From Miscanthus floridulus (Eukaryota > Streptophyta > Magnoliopsida > Poales > Poaceae), in assembly GCF_019320115.1 (NCBI RefSeq), contig NC_089589.1:25520487-25584486 (forward strand): a DNA stretch of 64,000 bases, written 5' to 3'. A model generated the notes under the pieces. It did no database searches, was not told the origin of the DNA, and saw only the letters and a program-made list of their open reading frames with translations. This document shows, piece after piece, positions 55,331 through 64,000 of the stretch. The position numbers and the translations under genes are program-made. Position 1 is the stretch's first letter, and each line of letters begins with the position of its first letter.

Positions 55331-55734
55331 TATCCGTCACAATCAACATTAAATAAAGAAGAATTAGGAGAAATTGATGATTTTTACGTCCAAAATCATG
55401 AAAAAGAGAAGAAATGACGATGTGAAAGATGAAGCATGCATCTATGATGAATCTAAAGTTAAAGAAATACATGACATCATTTTTTCCATTAAAATTGATC
55501 TAGATCTAGATCTAGATCTAGAGAGAACTCTAGGTGATGGAAATAGAGAGAGGATGGAAGGAGAGAGGGAGAGCCTTTATGAACCTCTTATGATGTCCTC
55601 CTCCCTCAAATCCAAGCCCTTCAACTCAAATCAAAAGTTTCCTCAAATTTTAGGGCAAAGCCTCCCCCCATGAGTTTTGAGAGAGGAAGACCCGTGGAGA
55701 AGATGAAGGGGTTGTGCTGTGTATTTGTATAGGC

Positions 55735-56025
55735 TTTACCGCGGCGGGCAAGATAAAACACCCGCCTCGGTAAATCAACTCTTTACCGCGTCGGGCAGTT
55801 TAAAGAGCCCGCCATGGTAAATTGTATTAACCGCGGCGGGCGATTCATACCGCCCGCCGCGGTAAATAACGATTTCCTGCGGCGGGCAGGTAAGGTGGCC
55901 CGCCGCGGTAAACCAATTTTCCGCAGCGGGCGCCTCGGTGGCCGGCCTCGCTGGCCAGCCACCGGTTAACCATGGCGGGCAAAAGAGGTGCCCGCCACGG
56001 AGCGCATTTTGGCCACGCTGCGCAA
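55735..56025. repeat. CACTA subterminal repeats, right array
   Basis: Units TTTACCGCGGCGGGC and GCCCGCCGCGGTAAA in both orientations, the counterpart of the array at 49060-49310. Confidence 0.92.
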
Positions 56026-56484
56026 ATTGATTCCTATAGTAGTGGATATTTTTCGACCGTATTCAAGACCGAATCCATTTAGAGGGGTTTAGATCTGTCC
56101 GTATCCGAGTCTGGATATTCAACATCCGATACCGTATCCATATCCGAATACTCAAATCGTATATTTATGATGTTGATATCCAATCATATCATATCCGGCA
56201 TGGTTGATACTATCCGTATTCGAATCCGAATCCAGACAGAAATATGAAAACAAATGTAATATCAGTGATATCCGTCGGTATCCAATCCGTTTTCATCCCT
56301 ACCTACATATATGAACCAGAATCATGACTCAAACGAGTTTGGACAACTCACGCCTAGCAATGATAAATATGGTGTCCGATTCTAATCTGAATTAGACTGT
56401 GCCCTACGTATCTCATATGTGACTCATACTCATGACAACTCGCATCTAGCGATGATAGAAGTCCGATTCCTATACGTATTGAAT

Positions 56485-56524
56485 TCCATTGCAATGCACG
56501 GGAGCACGCAATGTGATTTACTAG
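56485..56524 (+). mobile_element. Helitron 3'-terminus-like motif
   Basis: The plus strand reads CATTGCAATGCACGGGAGC, then ends ATTTACTAG followed by T, resembling the CTAG|T end of grass Helitrons. The matching 5' TC terminus was not found. If real, a Helitron lies between the two copies of the direct duplication. Confidence 0.4.
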
Positions 56525-56619
56525 TGTACCCTGGGCCGTCTTTTATTGGGCTTTCGTGGCATCTTTGCAAAAACTGATCCGGCCGGTTTGCTTAACTGAT
56601 GAAACCTCCATCACTCGCG

Positions 56620-57453
56620 TGGTTCATCACTACTGATTTAGGCAAAGCTGGAAGTGGAAGTCGGAGGAATGGTATCGGTACTACTTTCCAGAGAAGAGAT
56701 GGGCTCGCCCTTCTTCATTGACACGGCCAAGGAAGAAGGTCTACTCATAAGCAAATTGTTTTATTTTTAGTCATTTTATTTTTTTTAAATGCTATTTGCA
56801 CCCTTCTGATTTGAATGGTAAAAATGGGTCCTTTTTTTGTGACGTTGTAAAAATGGGTCCTATCGATGGCGCCAAAGCCCGTGGTGCTATGGTACATGAC
56901 ATACATTGGTGCTTAACCTTTGACACGCTTGCGCATACGTGGCTCATTTCCAAATTCCTCCAAAAACTCATTTAAAAAAAAATAAAAATAACTTTATTTT
57001 GAATGATTTTTTTACTTCAACTCGGCTTGTTAAACTTAGTTTAAAATTGTGTCTCAAAAGGTTATGTTAAATAAAATGATATCAACTTCAAGAAAAGAAA
57101 CTAAAAGAACAGCTCAATTGGTCCGTTATCCATCCTAGCTACGTTACATGTACCTACTGAGCCCACTTGTATTTTTTCCCTTCATAACTAGCCCACTTGT
57201 GTTCTTTTTTTTTTGTTTCTCAAAAAAAAAAAAAAACTTGTGTTCTATTTTTTTTATAAAACTAGTCCACTGGTTTAATAATAAGGTGCACATCTGCTGC
57301 TACAAGGTACAATGTGTACTAATTTAAAAGCACAATTATTGGTGCTCGTGGTTGTTGGCATCGGATTTGACCAAGCAAGCCCAAGACTTCTAGAGTAGTA
57401 GGTAAGTACGCGCTACGCAGCAACTACCAACAGCAATGCTTCCTCAGAAATAT
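56620..57453 (+). repeat. Direct duplication, copy B
   Basis: Counterpart of 47215-48263. It lacks the Tourist-like MITE and has several small indels, among them an extra TTTTTTTGTGACG-type insertion near 56833. Confidence 0.9.
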
Positions 57454-58269
57454 CGGAAATGCTCCTGTGCGGGCGTCCGACGCGCTTCTCCACCTCCGGA
57501 CGTGGCTCGCGCTTGTCCACTCACTCCCCTCACCTTATCCTCGTTCACATCGCTCAGCCCGCTCCCTCCCGAGTCGCTCGTGGCCCTGCGCCCGCCCGAG
57601 CTGTGCGTCGCCCCGCGTTGAGCCGTGCGCCCCCCGCCCGTTGCCCTTCCCCTCCCTCCGTGACCCTCATGCCACCGGAGAGGAGGGCGGCGGCGGCGTC
57701 CACTTGCGTTCCTCCACTCGTTCGCGTCATACTCATCCAATTGCCCCTCCCGCTCCTCTACTCCTCTCGCTCTGCTCCGGCGCTGCCACCCTTCCTCCCT
57801 CCGCGCCATCCACGCCCCATCGGTGGCTGCTACCAGCGAGCCACCCCTCCCTACCTTCCTTCCTCCCTCCCTCCCTCCCTCCGTGACCTCGACGACCTCC
57901 ATGCCACCGGAGTGGGGGGGCGACGACGGCGGTTTCTAGCGAGCCGCGAGACTCCCTCCCTCCCTGCTTCTTTCCGTCGCTCCGTGACCTCCATGCAACC
58001 GGAGAGGAGGGAGACGGCGGCGGCTTTCGGTGAGGTAGGTGGGGTCCTCGTTTGGATCTGAGCCTTCTTCCTCCTCCTCCTCCTCCTCCTCGTCCTCCTC
58101 CTCCTCTAGACCTGAGCTCTCCTCCTCCTCCTCTTCCTCCTACTCCTCCTCTAGGTCTGGATCTGAGGGACGCGGCGGTGGGTAGGGTTCCGGTGAGCTC
58201 TGTTGCAATAGGCTTGTTTTACAGTTACAACAAGCAATATTTTTTTGTTGCATTAGGTTTTTGTTGCAT
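57454..58269. other. GC-rich C/T-biased sequence with CCT repeats
   Basis: Frames on both strands (57459-58061 plus and 57444-57902 minus) are low-complexity Arg/Pro/Ser and look compositional. The segment ATGCCACCGGAG-(N)-GGAGG recurs near 57668, 57900 and 57990, each after a CTCCGTGACC stretch, forming an imperfect repeat. (TCC)n runs occupy about 58065-58150. It might be a 5' exon/UTR of a lost gene; no domain was recognised. Confidence 0.4.
58065..58155. repeat. (TCC)n microsatellite
   Basis: Imperfect TCC/CCT triplets broken by TCG and TAG. Confidence 0.93.
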
Positions 58270-58318
58270 TAGGCATGTTTAATTGACGATTTATATTGGT
58301 TGTTAACTACCGTCAACA
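58270..58318 (-). repeat. Start of the 3' LTR of the second Athila-like element
   Basis: On the minus strand from 58318: TGTTGACGGTAGTTAAC, closely matching the LTR start at 28212 (TGTTGACGGTCGTTAAC). The left limit is uncertain. The following TAATGCAACAAAAA units appear duplicated and the LTR is probably truncated. Confidence 0.6.
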
Positions 58319-58330
58319 ACTCCCCCAAGC
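58319..58330 (-). promoter_or_regulatory. Polypurine tract of the second Athila-like element
   Basis: GCTTGGGGGAGT on the minus strand abuts the 3' LTR start. Confidence 0.75.
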
Positions 58331-60570
58331 TTACCTTTTGCTAGTCCCTTAGCAAAACTAAACTTAATAAAAAGGATTGGAGTTTAAGAATTTTGAAAAC
58401 ACTGTAGTAATTCCTCAAAAGTACTCATGCGTTCAAATAAGAATTCTCCTCTGGATAAACCGATCTGACTTTCAAACTTACCCATATTACCTTCAACCAC
58501 GGGGCTTGTAGCCTTCACTTGGGTCTTGAGCAATTGAAAGACAGAACGATCAAGTCAAGCACTATGTCTCAAGTTCTTCGCTCAACCATTATTTCGAAGT
58601 TTTTATAAGTTTTAAAAATAAAACTCAGAGCTCTCCATTGTATGACACTCTCAAATCTCTCAATATATGTGGTATTTGTGGATCCTTACCAAGGAAGTAG
58701 TGATGTTATGCCTTTCTCTTCCTACATCTAAAGCTTATGTGGAGCTCATAGGAGAGGAAAAAGCATAAAAGAGCATACTTGCAATACATATATTGTAAAG
58801 TCAAACAATGAATCCAAAGAGAGTTGAGACTTACAATCAAATCAAGATGTGCATGTGTATGGACGTATGTTGGATATATATAGTGGCTAACCTAATTCTA
58901 CTATGCTCCTTGAAGACATATCTCTCTTTTGAAATTTGGAATCAACTTTGCAAGAAAACAGGGGCTATCTTATTCATCTCACTTTTTTCAGGCGGGCATC
59001 TAAATACCCATTGTTTTAATGATTTGGACACTTGTCTATTTTTTCTCATCTCTCTCTTTTTTCTTTTATGAATAACTTTTGCATAGCCCCACACTTCTTT
59101 TCTGCAATGAAACCTTGCGAGATAGAAATAAGAACTTAGAGCATTAATTTGGTGGATATCCTATGAAGAATATTTTTTTGGTGTTTATTTCCTGTGTAGG
59201 AGTAAAACATTTTTGGGTGGTGTGTACGTGATCTTGATTTTAAGGGCATGACAAACCTCTCATAAGGCATCAACAAAGCTTACTAAACTCAATGCAAAAC
59301 AAGCAGCATATATGAGTGGAAATGTTTCTAATCTAAATATCATATATGGCTCTGGTAGGAATTCAAGCTTTGTCATACAGGACCTCAATATGATTTTTAT
59401 ATTTTTCAAAAGAATAATCTCTAGAACTTTAGTACCACCAGGAACAAGATAAACAACAGCTCAGACTTTTTCATATCATATCTGTCAATTACCTAGACTT
59501 AGATCAAGCATATGCTACCCACAAGTTTCAAGTTTAGAGCAAATTCTTATATCAAAATAGTCATTCCAAAACTTAGAAGAATTCAAGGCTAAAAACTAGG
59601 TACTTGAAAGGAATTAGACAGAGGAACTAGTCATTACTTCCATAGCAAGAGATTATCCTTAGAGCTCATTTATTTAGCTCCTAAAAATAGAAAACTAGAC
59701 ACACATTTTTATTTTTGTTTTTAGAATTTAAGATCACACATTATTATTATATATAAATAGCTAAAATAAAATTTTATTTTGGTTTTGTTGGTTATGCATC
59801 TTTTTATGACTTTAGCAAATATATAGAAAACTCAAAAAATAGTAAAACTGAAAAGGAAAAGAAATACTTAGCTAGATACATGGGGATGCTCCTCCCCCAA
59901 GCTAGATGTTGTCGTGGTCTTTCTTAAAATCTCTCTCATCCTTACAGAAGTTATTTTCCTCATGTAGCGGGTACAGCAGCAGCTAGGAAAAATGTACTTC
60001 GGATGGGTGGCTTTACTCTTGATCATCCTATAAAATGCTCCAAAAAGAACACCAAAACTCGTGGCACAGATTAGATTAAGGGGTTAGCGGTTAGCCAATC
60101 AGGGAATTGTTGTCCTTGGAGATTTAGACAGATTTCTTAATTGACAAGGTTCTAGCAGGATGTCTATTTAATATTTTTAGATTTTCTTATAATGCAGAAA
60201 GGAAATATGCATGCATGGTATTTTTTTATGCCACCACGGTAAATATTCCTACGGGCTTTTACACACCGTAGAATTATTCACATGGGACTTTAGGCTTTAC
60301 TGATGCAATGATGTCATGCAATAATGGAACTTTTTATTTTCCTTTTTAAATGCAATGCTAGTGTAGAAAAGTAAATATGCTAAAGTGAAAAATAATTCAT
60401 GCAATGCTAGAAAGTAAATATGGATAACTACCGATGTTACCTCACGGCCAGGGTTTAGATTTTTAAGTCCTCCAGACAAGACTTGGCATGAGAGGAGTCC
60501 TTCACTTCTCGGGTGCATCATCCAGTCTCAATGATGGAGACTCTGATGGTTGCACCTCTAATGACTCTGG
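58331..60570 (-). other. Athila-like 3' spacer
   Basis: AT-rich and non-coding. 58800-59260 matches 27340-27860 inverted, including the ACATTTTTGGGTGG landmark. No envelope-like frame seen. Confidence 0.7.
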
Positions 60571-60705
60571 TGATGAGGTTACCTTCTCTTTCCATACCTG
60601 CTTGGTCTGTGGATTTGACTTTGGTAGAGCGGGTTTATCCTTTTCAACTTCTTTAGGTTCCTTATCTTCCTCCCATTCATTCTTTGGAGATTGATTCTTG
60701 TGGTT

Positions 60706-61134
60706 TTAGGATGATCGACGTCTCCTCCTAGAGCGGGACTTCTTTGGCTGTTCATAAGTAGTATAACTATTGAAATAACAGGGTACCTTTTCTCTAGGGA
60801 ATTGGAAGTGGACATGTCCAGATCCGACATAGATGATCGTGTTGGTAGTGTTGAGGAACGATCTTCCAAGAATAATGGGTGTATCATATTCTTCTTCACC
60901 CATGTCCAGGACTATGAAGTCGGCAGGGGCATAGTGATCATGTATTCTTACCATAATATCTTTTGCTATCCTCTCCTGAAATCGGATTGATTGGTCCACC
61001 ATTTGCAATTGCATATATGTAGGGAACAAAGGTTCATCACCAAATAGATATTCATACATTACCTTGGACATTATGCTGACCCCGATCCAATGTCGTAGAA
61101 AATCTTGTGGAAGATTCTTTGTCCAATGGTACAC
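60706..61134 (-). pseudogene. Second retropepsin-like domain of the Athila-like element
   Basis: Minus-strand frame with VSIMSKVMYEYLFGDEPLFP, VDQSIRFQERIAKDIM, ADFIVLDMGEEEYDTPIIL, then GRSFLNTTNTIIYVGSGHV and a basic KKSRSRRRRRSS end. The active-site segment DIGSGS is in the overlapping 61071-61415 frame, so a one-base frameshift at about 61080 separates the catalytic Asp from the rest of the domain. The segment order (D-x-G, then VDFxVLxMG, then PIILGRxFL) repeats that of the domain at 61440-61700. It would cleave the gag polyprotein if intact. Confidence 0.75.
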
Positions 61135-61415
61135 TCAATCGTTGGTACGCCTGGATCATCCTTCTTAGCAAGGAATGGTGAAGCAAGGAGGTGGTCGTAC
61201 TCTGATCGGAGTGTATTGATCATGTTGACTGTTTCTTCATGTGGCTGCCTAGCTTTGTGCTTCCTTCTTCTCCTATTGTTCTTCTTCTTGGTTACTGTTG
61301 TTTCTTTGGGCAAATATGCCATCTGTGGATGTCCTAGAGAATGGTGTACATGATTCTTGAATAAAATCTTTTTCTTTCTATCCTTGATTGTGAAGCAGAT
61401 CTTAGCACTGTCCAC
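61071..61415 (-). pseudogene. Linker between the two retropepsin-like domains
   Basis: An open frame with AKICFTIKDRKKKILF (end of the first domain), a very basic KKKNNRRRRKHKARQ segment, and VPTIECTIGQRIFHKIFYD leading to DIGSGS, the active-site region of the second domain. The basic stretch may bind nucleic acid, which is inference only. Confidence 0.7.
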
Positions 61416-61439
61416 GTAGATGATGGCTTTAGCAGTGTG

Positions 61440-61700
61440 TAGGAAAGGTCAGCCCAAAATAATGGGTGCTCTTATATCTCCACCTATTTCCAAAATCACA
61501 AAGTCTACGGGAACATATGATTGCCCCATGCGAATAATAACAACTTCAAGAATTCCCTTGGGGTAGCAGAGTGATTGATCTGCAAGCTGCAAACGCATAT
61601 TTGTGTACAACAAAGCATCTCCATTAATTCGATCATAAATTACCTTAGGCATGATGTTGACACTTGCTCTGAAGTCATAGATAGCTTCCTAGAAGATGTG
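61440..61700 (-). pseudogene. First retropepsin-like domain of the Athila-like element
   Basis: On the minus strand the active-site region reads YDFRASVNIMPKVIYDRING, with Arg in place of the catalytic glycine of D-L-G-A-S. It continues MRLQLADQSLCYPKGILEVV, VDFVILEIGGDIRAPIILG. A TAG immediately precedes it at about 61692, and a stop lies in the connection to the following frame at about 61449. Confidence 0.75.
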
Positions 61701-62842
61701 AGGTCCAATAGCTATGGGGATGATAGGTCTCCCTAGATCGCTCTTCTTCTTAGGCAAGGTATAATCGAGCCACCTTCCCGTCGATGGCTCCATGTAGTAG
61801 TAAGCTGCATTGTGAATATCAACAAGATTTGTAGTTTCTAGATCTTTCGGTTGCCCTAGAATCTTACCTTTGTCGGACGGAAGAACAGCAGCAGCCAGCT
61901 GAGCTATTTGTGATTCTATCATTTTATTAAAGTTATGCTGGTTCTTATTGTAGAAACAAAGCTATCCATTCTATTATTTATGTTCTCTAGAATTTTATCA
62001 TTGGAAGCTACCTTTCTAGATAACCCCTCCATAAGTTTGGATTGACCAACAATTAATTCTCTCAAGGGTGTTTGATTAAAATTATTGAAATTATTACCTT
62101 GATAGTTACCTTTATAATTACCTTGGTAGTTCGGCCTTTGTTGCTGGTTCCATCCTTGATTCTGTTGAGGACATCCTCATGGGTCTTAGGGTAGCTATTC
62201 CCTGAATGCCCAGTGCTTCCACACACTTCACATGTCATGCGAGAGTCATGAATGTGCATGACGTCTTGCTTCTCATTGTCTCGATCTTCAAGCTTCTTCA
62301 TCAGCAGGACCATCTTGGCAGACAACATGTCTACTTCCCTGAGTTGATGCATATCTCCACCTCTCTTACGGGTTTGAGCAGTTATCCCATGTAGTGTTTC
62401 TATCTTTATTGGCGTAGAACCATTGTTTTGCCTTCCCAAAAAGTGAAAATGGGAAGAGACGAAGTAGTATGGCATCCTGGGTTACTCCTTTGATGGTGAA
62501 GGTGTTGTAGATCTCCAGGAAGTATTGGAGATGTGCACTTGCATCTTCATGTGCCTTTTCATAAAACTAATTTGCTTGCACCATGTTGATGAGAGCTGGC
62601 TTGAGCTCGAATCCATTATCTCCGACATTAACTATCGGTCCAGTACGGATGTTGGTCGTAGTTGAAGCAGAGAATTCACGGAGAGTCCTGCTAGTCATGG
62701 CTTCAAATTCTGGTGTTAAGCTTCACCTTATATGGTTATCTTTCGACTTTAAAGCTAAGACTTTCTTGAGTTTAGCTCTGGTTCTCCTGATTAATGCTTC
62801 TGAATCTTCATCATAGTTTGTCGGAAGGTCAAAAACGGTCAT
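61700..62842 (-). pseudogene. Athila-like gag, internally deleted
   Basis: The start is ATG 62842 (MTVFDLPTNYDEDSEALIRR), with a TGA after about 39 codons. A capsid-like core follows near 62640-62410 (LKPALINMVQAN, LLRLFPFSLFGKAKQW). A junction near 62390 leads into RGGDMHQLREVDMLSAKMVL and a zinc knuckle CEVCGSTGHSGNSY at about 62180-62225, where the last Cys is Tyr. A C-terminal part (61922-61700: SDKGKILGQPKDLETTNLVD) leads to the first protease-like domain. The jump from capsid core to the HQLREVDMLSAKM segment suggests loss of part of gag. Stops prevent translation of a whole protein. Confidence 0.78.
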
Positions 62843-62969
62843 ACATTACCCTACATAAGATACACAAGTAGACAAAACAAGTGTAAGCCTATTTGAGCAG
62901 AGGTCAATGGTTTTCCTCGATCATATTAAGAAGTATAAGTTTATCAATACTTTCTTTGCCTAGTTACCT

Positions 62970-62987
62970 TCCCCGGCAACGGCGCCA
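62970..62987 (-). promoter_or_regulatory. Primer-binding site, tRNA-Asp, exact
   Basis: TGGCGCCGTTGCCGGGGA on the minus strand, five bases after the LTR end. It is the exact complement of the plant tRNA-Asp 3' end. Confidence 0.93.
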
Positions 62988-62992
62988 AAAAA

Positions 62993-64000
62993 TGCTTATT
63001 GGTGTTTATTAACGTGTCACTTATTTGAAGTACTTAGCCACCTATTTATGCCAGAGATATGTGTCGGTACTACATAGTATTACTACTAGAATAACACTAA
63101 GTAGTTCTTTATTAATGTATGTGACTAAAGAAAATATATATAAATCTATGAATAAAAGTATCCGCAAGCGCACAGCATTTTACCCAAGAGTATTCCAGGT
63201 ATCGTTATTTATATTTTTACCACTAGGAAGGTCTAGCTTGGACATGTATTGATAACTTATACTATTGAAGGAGAAGTAAACCATAGCTAATACTCTTCAC
63301 ATAACAGGGATAAGTCATAGGATAAGATTTGTATAAATGATAAGTAATAATGATAAATCACTCGAAGCACTCCTTTCTATAGCATTAGCATGGTCAGGTA
63401 GAATATTACAGGAATAATTCCTAAGTCATTCTTAATTATAAGTCAAAGCATACATTTGATTAGTGCAATTACACCAAGTAATCATCGCTAAGATCATCAT
63501 AATATCTACACATAAGGGATATTACTAAGGAAGATTGAGGGCAGAGCTCGTACTACCATCGTAATCGGACCCTACGTGCACCTAGATTCAGAGAGTGGAC
63601 TACAAAGGACTCAACGGGAGTGTCACATCCACGATCTACCACATGACCTAGAATATAAGGTGTATCCATAGGTAAACAACGTATAAGCACCACCCTTACA
63701 CAATGTCGACCACCCATCCATGGATCCCTAGAGTGAGCGCTATACGAACTTGTGCATAAACATGATAATAATCTAACTATACTAAGCATATAATCAAAGT
63801 AGATGATGAACATCATAATGAAGAACATGAATAAGATGAATACTGATATTGTCATAACAAATGTAACTAGCATATAAAAATAATGGAGAAACAAAAGAGA
63901 GAGGGGTACAAAGTTTATACCAAACCACACTCTTGACATGATCGGGAATCCAAGCGAAGTCCTACTTGCCTCCCTCTAGATCTATCCTAACTAGCTATGC
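62993..64000 (-). repeat. 5' LTR of the second Athila-like element, runs off the window
   Basis: On the minus strand it ends CACCAATAAGCA before the primer site. A characteristic ATACTCTTGGGTAAAATGCT and GCGCTTGCGGATAC stretch lies at about 63150-63200. The start is beyond 64000. A minus-strand frame at 63553-63939 is not considered a gene. Confidence 0.8.

Larger units (their letters stand above)
49040..56044 (-). mobile_element. CACTA transposon, complete ends, with TNP2 and a Ulp1-containing gene
   Basis: A 7,005-bp element from CACTACTACACAAAC to TATAGTAGTG, flanked by GAT (49037-49039 and 56045-56047). Both ends carry CCGCGGCGGGC/GCCCGCCGCGG subterminal repeats. Two minus-strand genes follow the usual order: TNP2, then a TNPA-like gene, here joined to a Ulp1 protease. 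It lies inside the Ds-like element, so it is the younger insertion. Both genes contain stops. Confidence 0.95.
49018..56301. mobile_element. Ac/Ds-like hAT element, copy 2, split by a CACTA insertion
   Basis: The ends are TAGTGATGAAAAC at 49018 and GTTTTCATCCCTA at 56301, with a perfect 8-bp duplication CCTACATA (49010-49017 and 56302-56309). Without the CACTA element and one GAT, the two parts are 22 and 254 bp, together 276 bp, the same length as copy 1 at 8238-8513. The interior sequence also matches copy 1. Confidence 0.95.
58270..64000 (-). mobile_element. Athila-like Ty3/gypsy deletion derivative, minus strand
   Basis: The right side has the 5' LTR (62993 to beyond the window) and a tRNA-Asp primer site. 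Gag and two retropepsin-like domains follow leftward, then a long spacer, a purine tract and the start of a 3' LTR at 58318. No reverse transcriptase, RNase H or integrase was found between 60.6 kb and the spacer, so about half of a normal internal region is missing. Its spacer matches that of the plus-strand Athila-like element. Confidence 0.8.

Noticed and set aside
57444..58061. GC-rich overlapping frames of 152 and 200 residues
   Set aside because: Frames are open on both strands because of C/T-biased low-complexity sequence. No domain, intron signal or conserved motif was found.
62970..62987. tRNA-like sequence suggesting a tRNA-Asp gene
   Set aside because: Only the 3'-end complement is present, directly beside an LTR. 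It is a primer-binding site; no cloverleaf precedes it.
63553..63939. A hydrophobic 128-residue minus-strand frame that could be a membrane protein
   Set aside because: It lies inside the 5' LTR of the second Athila-like element, has no matching family, and is explained by AT-rich LTR sequence.

Overview
The window is repeat-rich plant nuclear DNA, most likely from a panicoid grass. The clues are CACTA elements with TTTGCCGAGTGC subterminal repeats, Ty3/gypsy elements of the Athila and Tat types, a Ty1/copia element with an initiator-Met primer site, Helitron Rep/helicase coding sequence, Ac/Ds-like hAT elements, and Stowaway, Tourist and Mutator-type MITEs. I found no convincing host gene, rRNA or tRNA gene. 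Nearly all coding sequence belongs to transposable elements, and most of it carries stops or frameshifts. Lineage names rest on reading motifs by eye, without a database search.

Layout, 1-30 kb. The right part of a CACTA element (1-3717) holds the end of its TNP2 transposase and a decayed multi-exon second gene. A small TIR element follows (4527-6255) and contains an internally deleted hAT element (4875-6210, 8-bp target duplication). An LTR-like fragment at 7.6-8.56 kb carries a 276-bp Ds-like element. From 8557 to 29410 lies a plus-strand Athila-type gypsy element whose 5' LTR is truncated. A complete 12.7-kb minus-strand Tat-type gypsy element (12554-25242) has inserted into its pol. The Tat element carries an extra gene on the opposite strand, with its own TATA box and poly(A) signal.

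Layout, 29-44 kb. A minus-strand Helitron Rep/helicase gene (29411-35181) is interrupted by a 662-bp Mutator-type foldback element with a 9-bp target duplication. After a 78-bp tandem repeat comes a CACTA end at 36897 with a Ulp1-type protease gene. An LTR start at 38672 runs into a 100-N gap (39370-39469). Beyond the gap is a minus-strand copia element (39470-43516) whose gag-pol frame is open up to the gap.

Layout, 44-64 kb. A small CACTA element (44966-46218) sits in a fragment of the same family. A direct duplication (47215-48263 and 56620-57453) brackets a second 276-bp Ds-like element (49018-56301), which is itself split by a 7,005-bp CACTA element (49040-56044) encoding TNP2 and a TNPA-like/Ulp1 protease gene. 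The window ends in a minus-strand Athila-like deletion derivative (about 58270 to beyond 64000) that keeps gag remnants and two retropepsin-like domains but no visible reverse transcriptase or integrase.

The genes do not form a host pathway. The window is a layered insertion record, and several layers can be ordered from nesting and target-site duplications.
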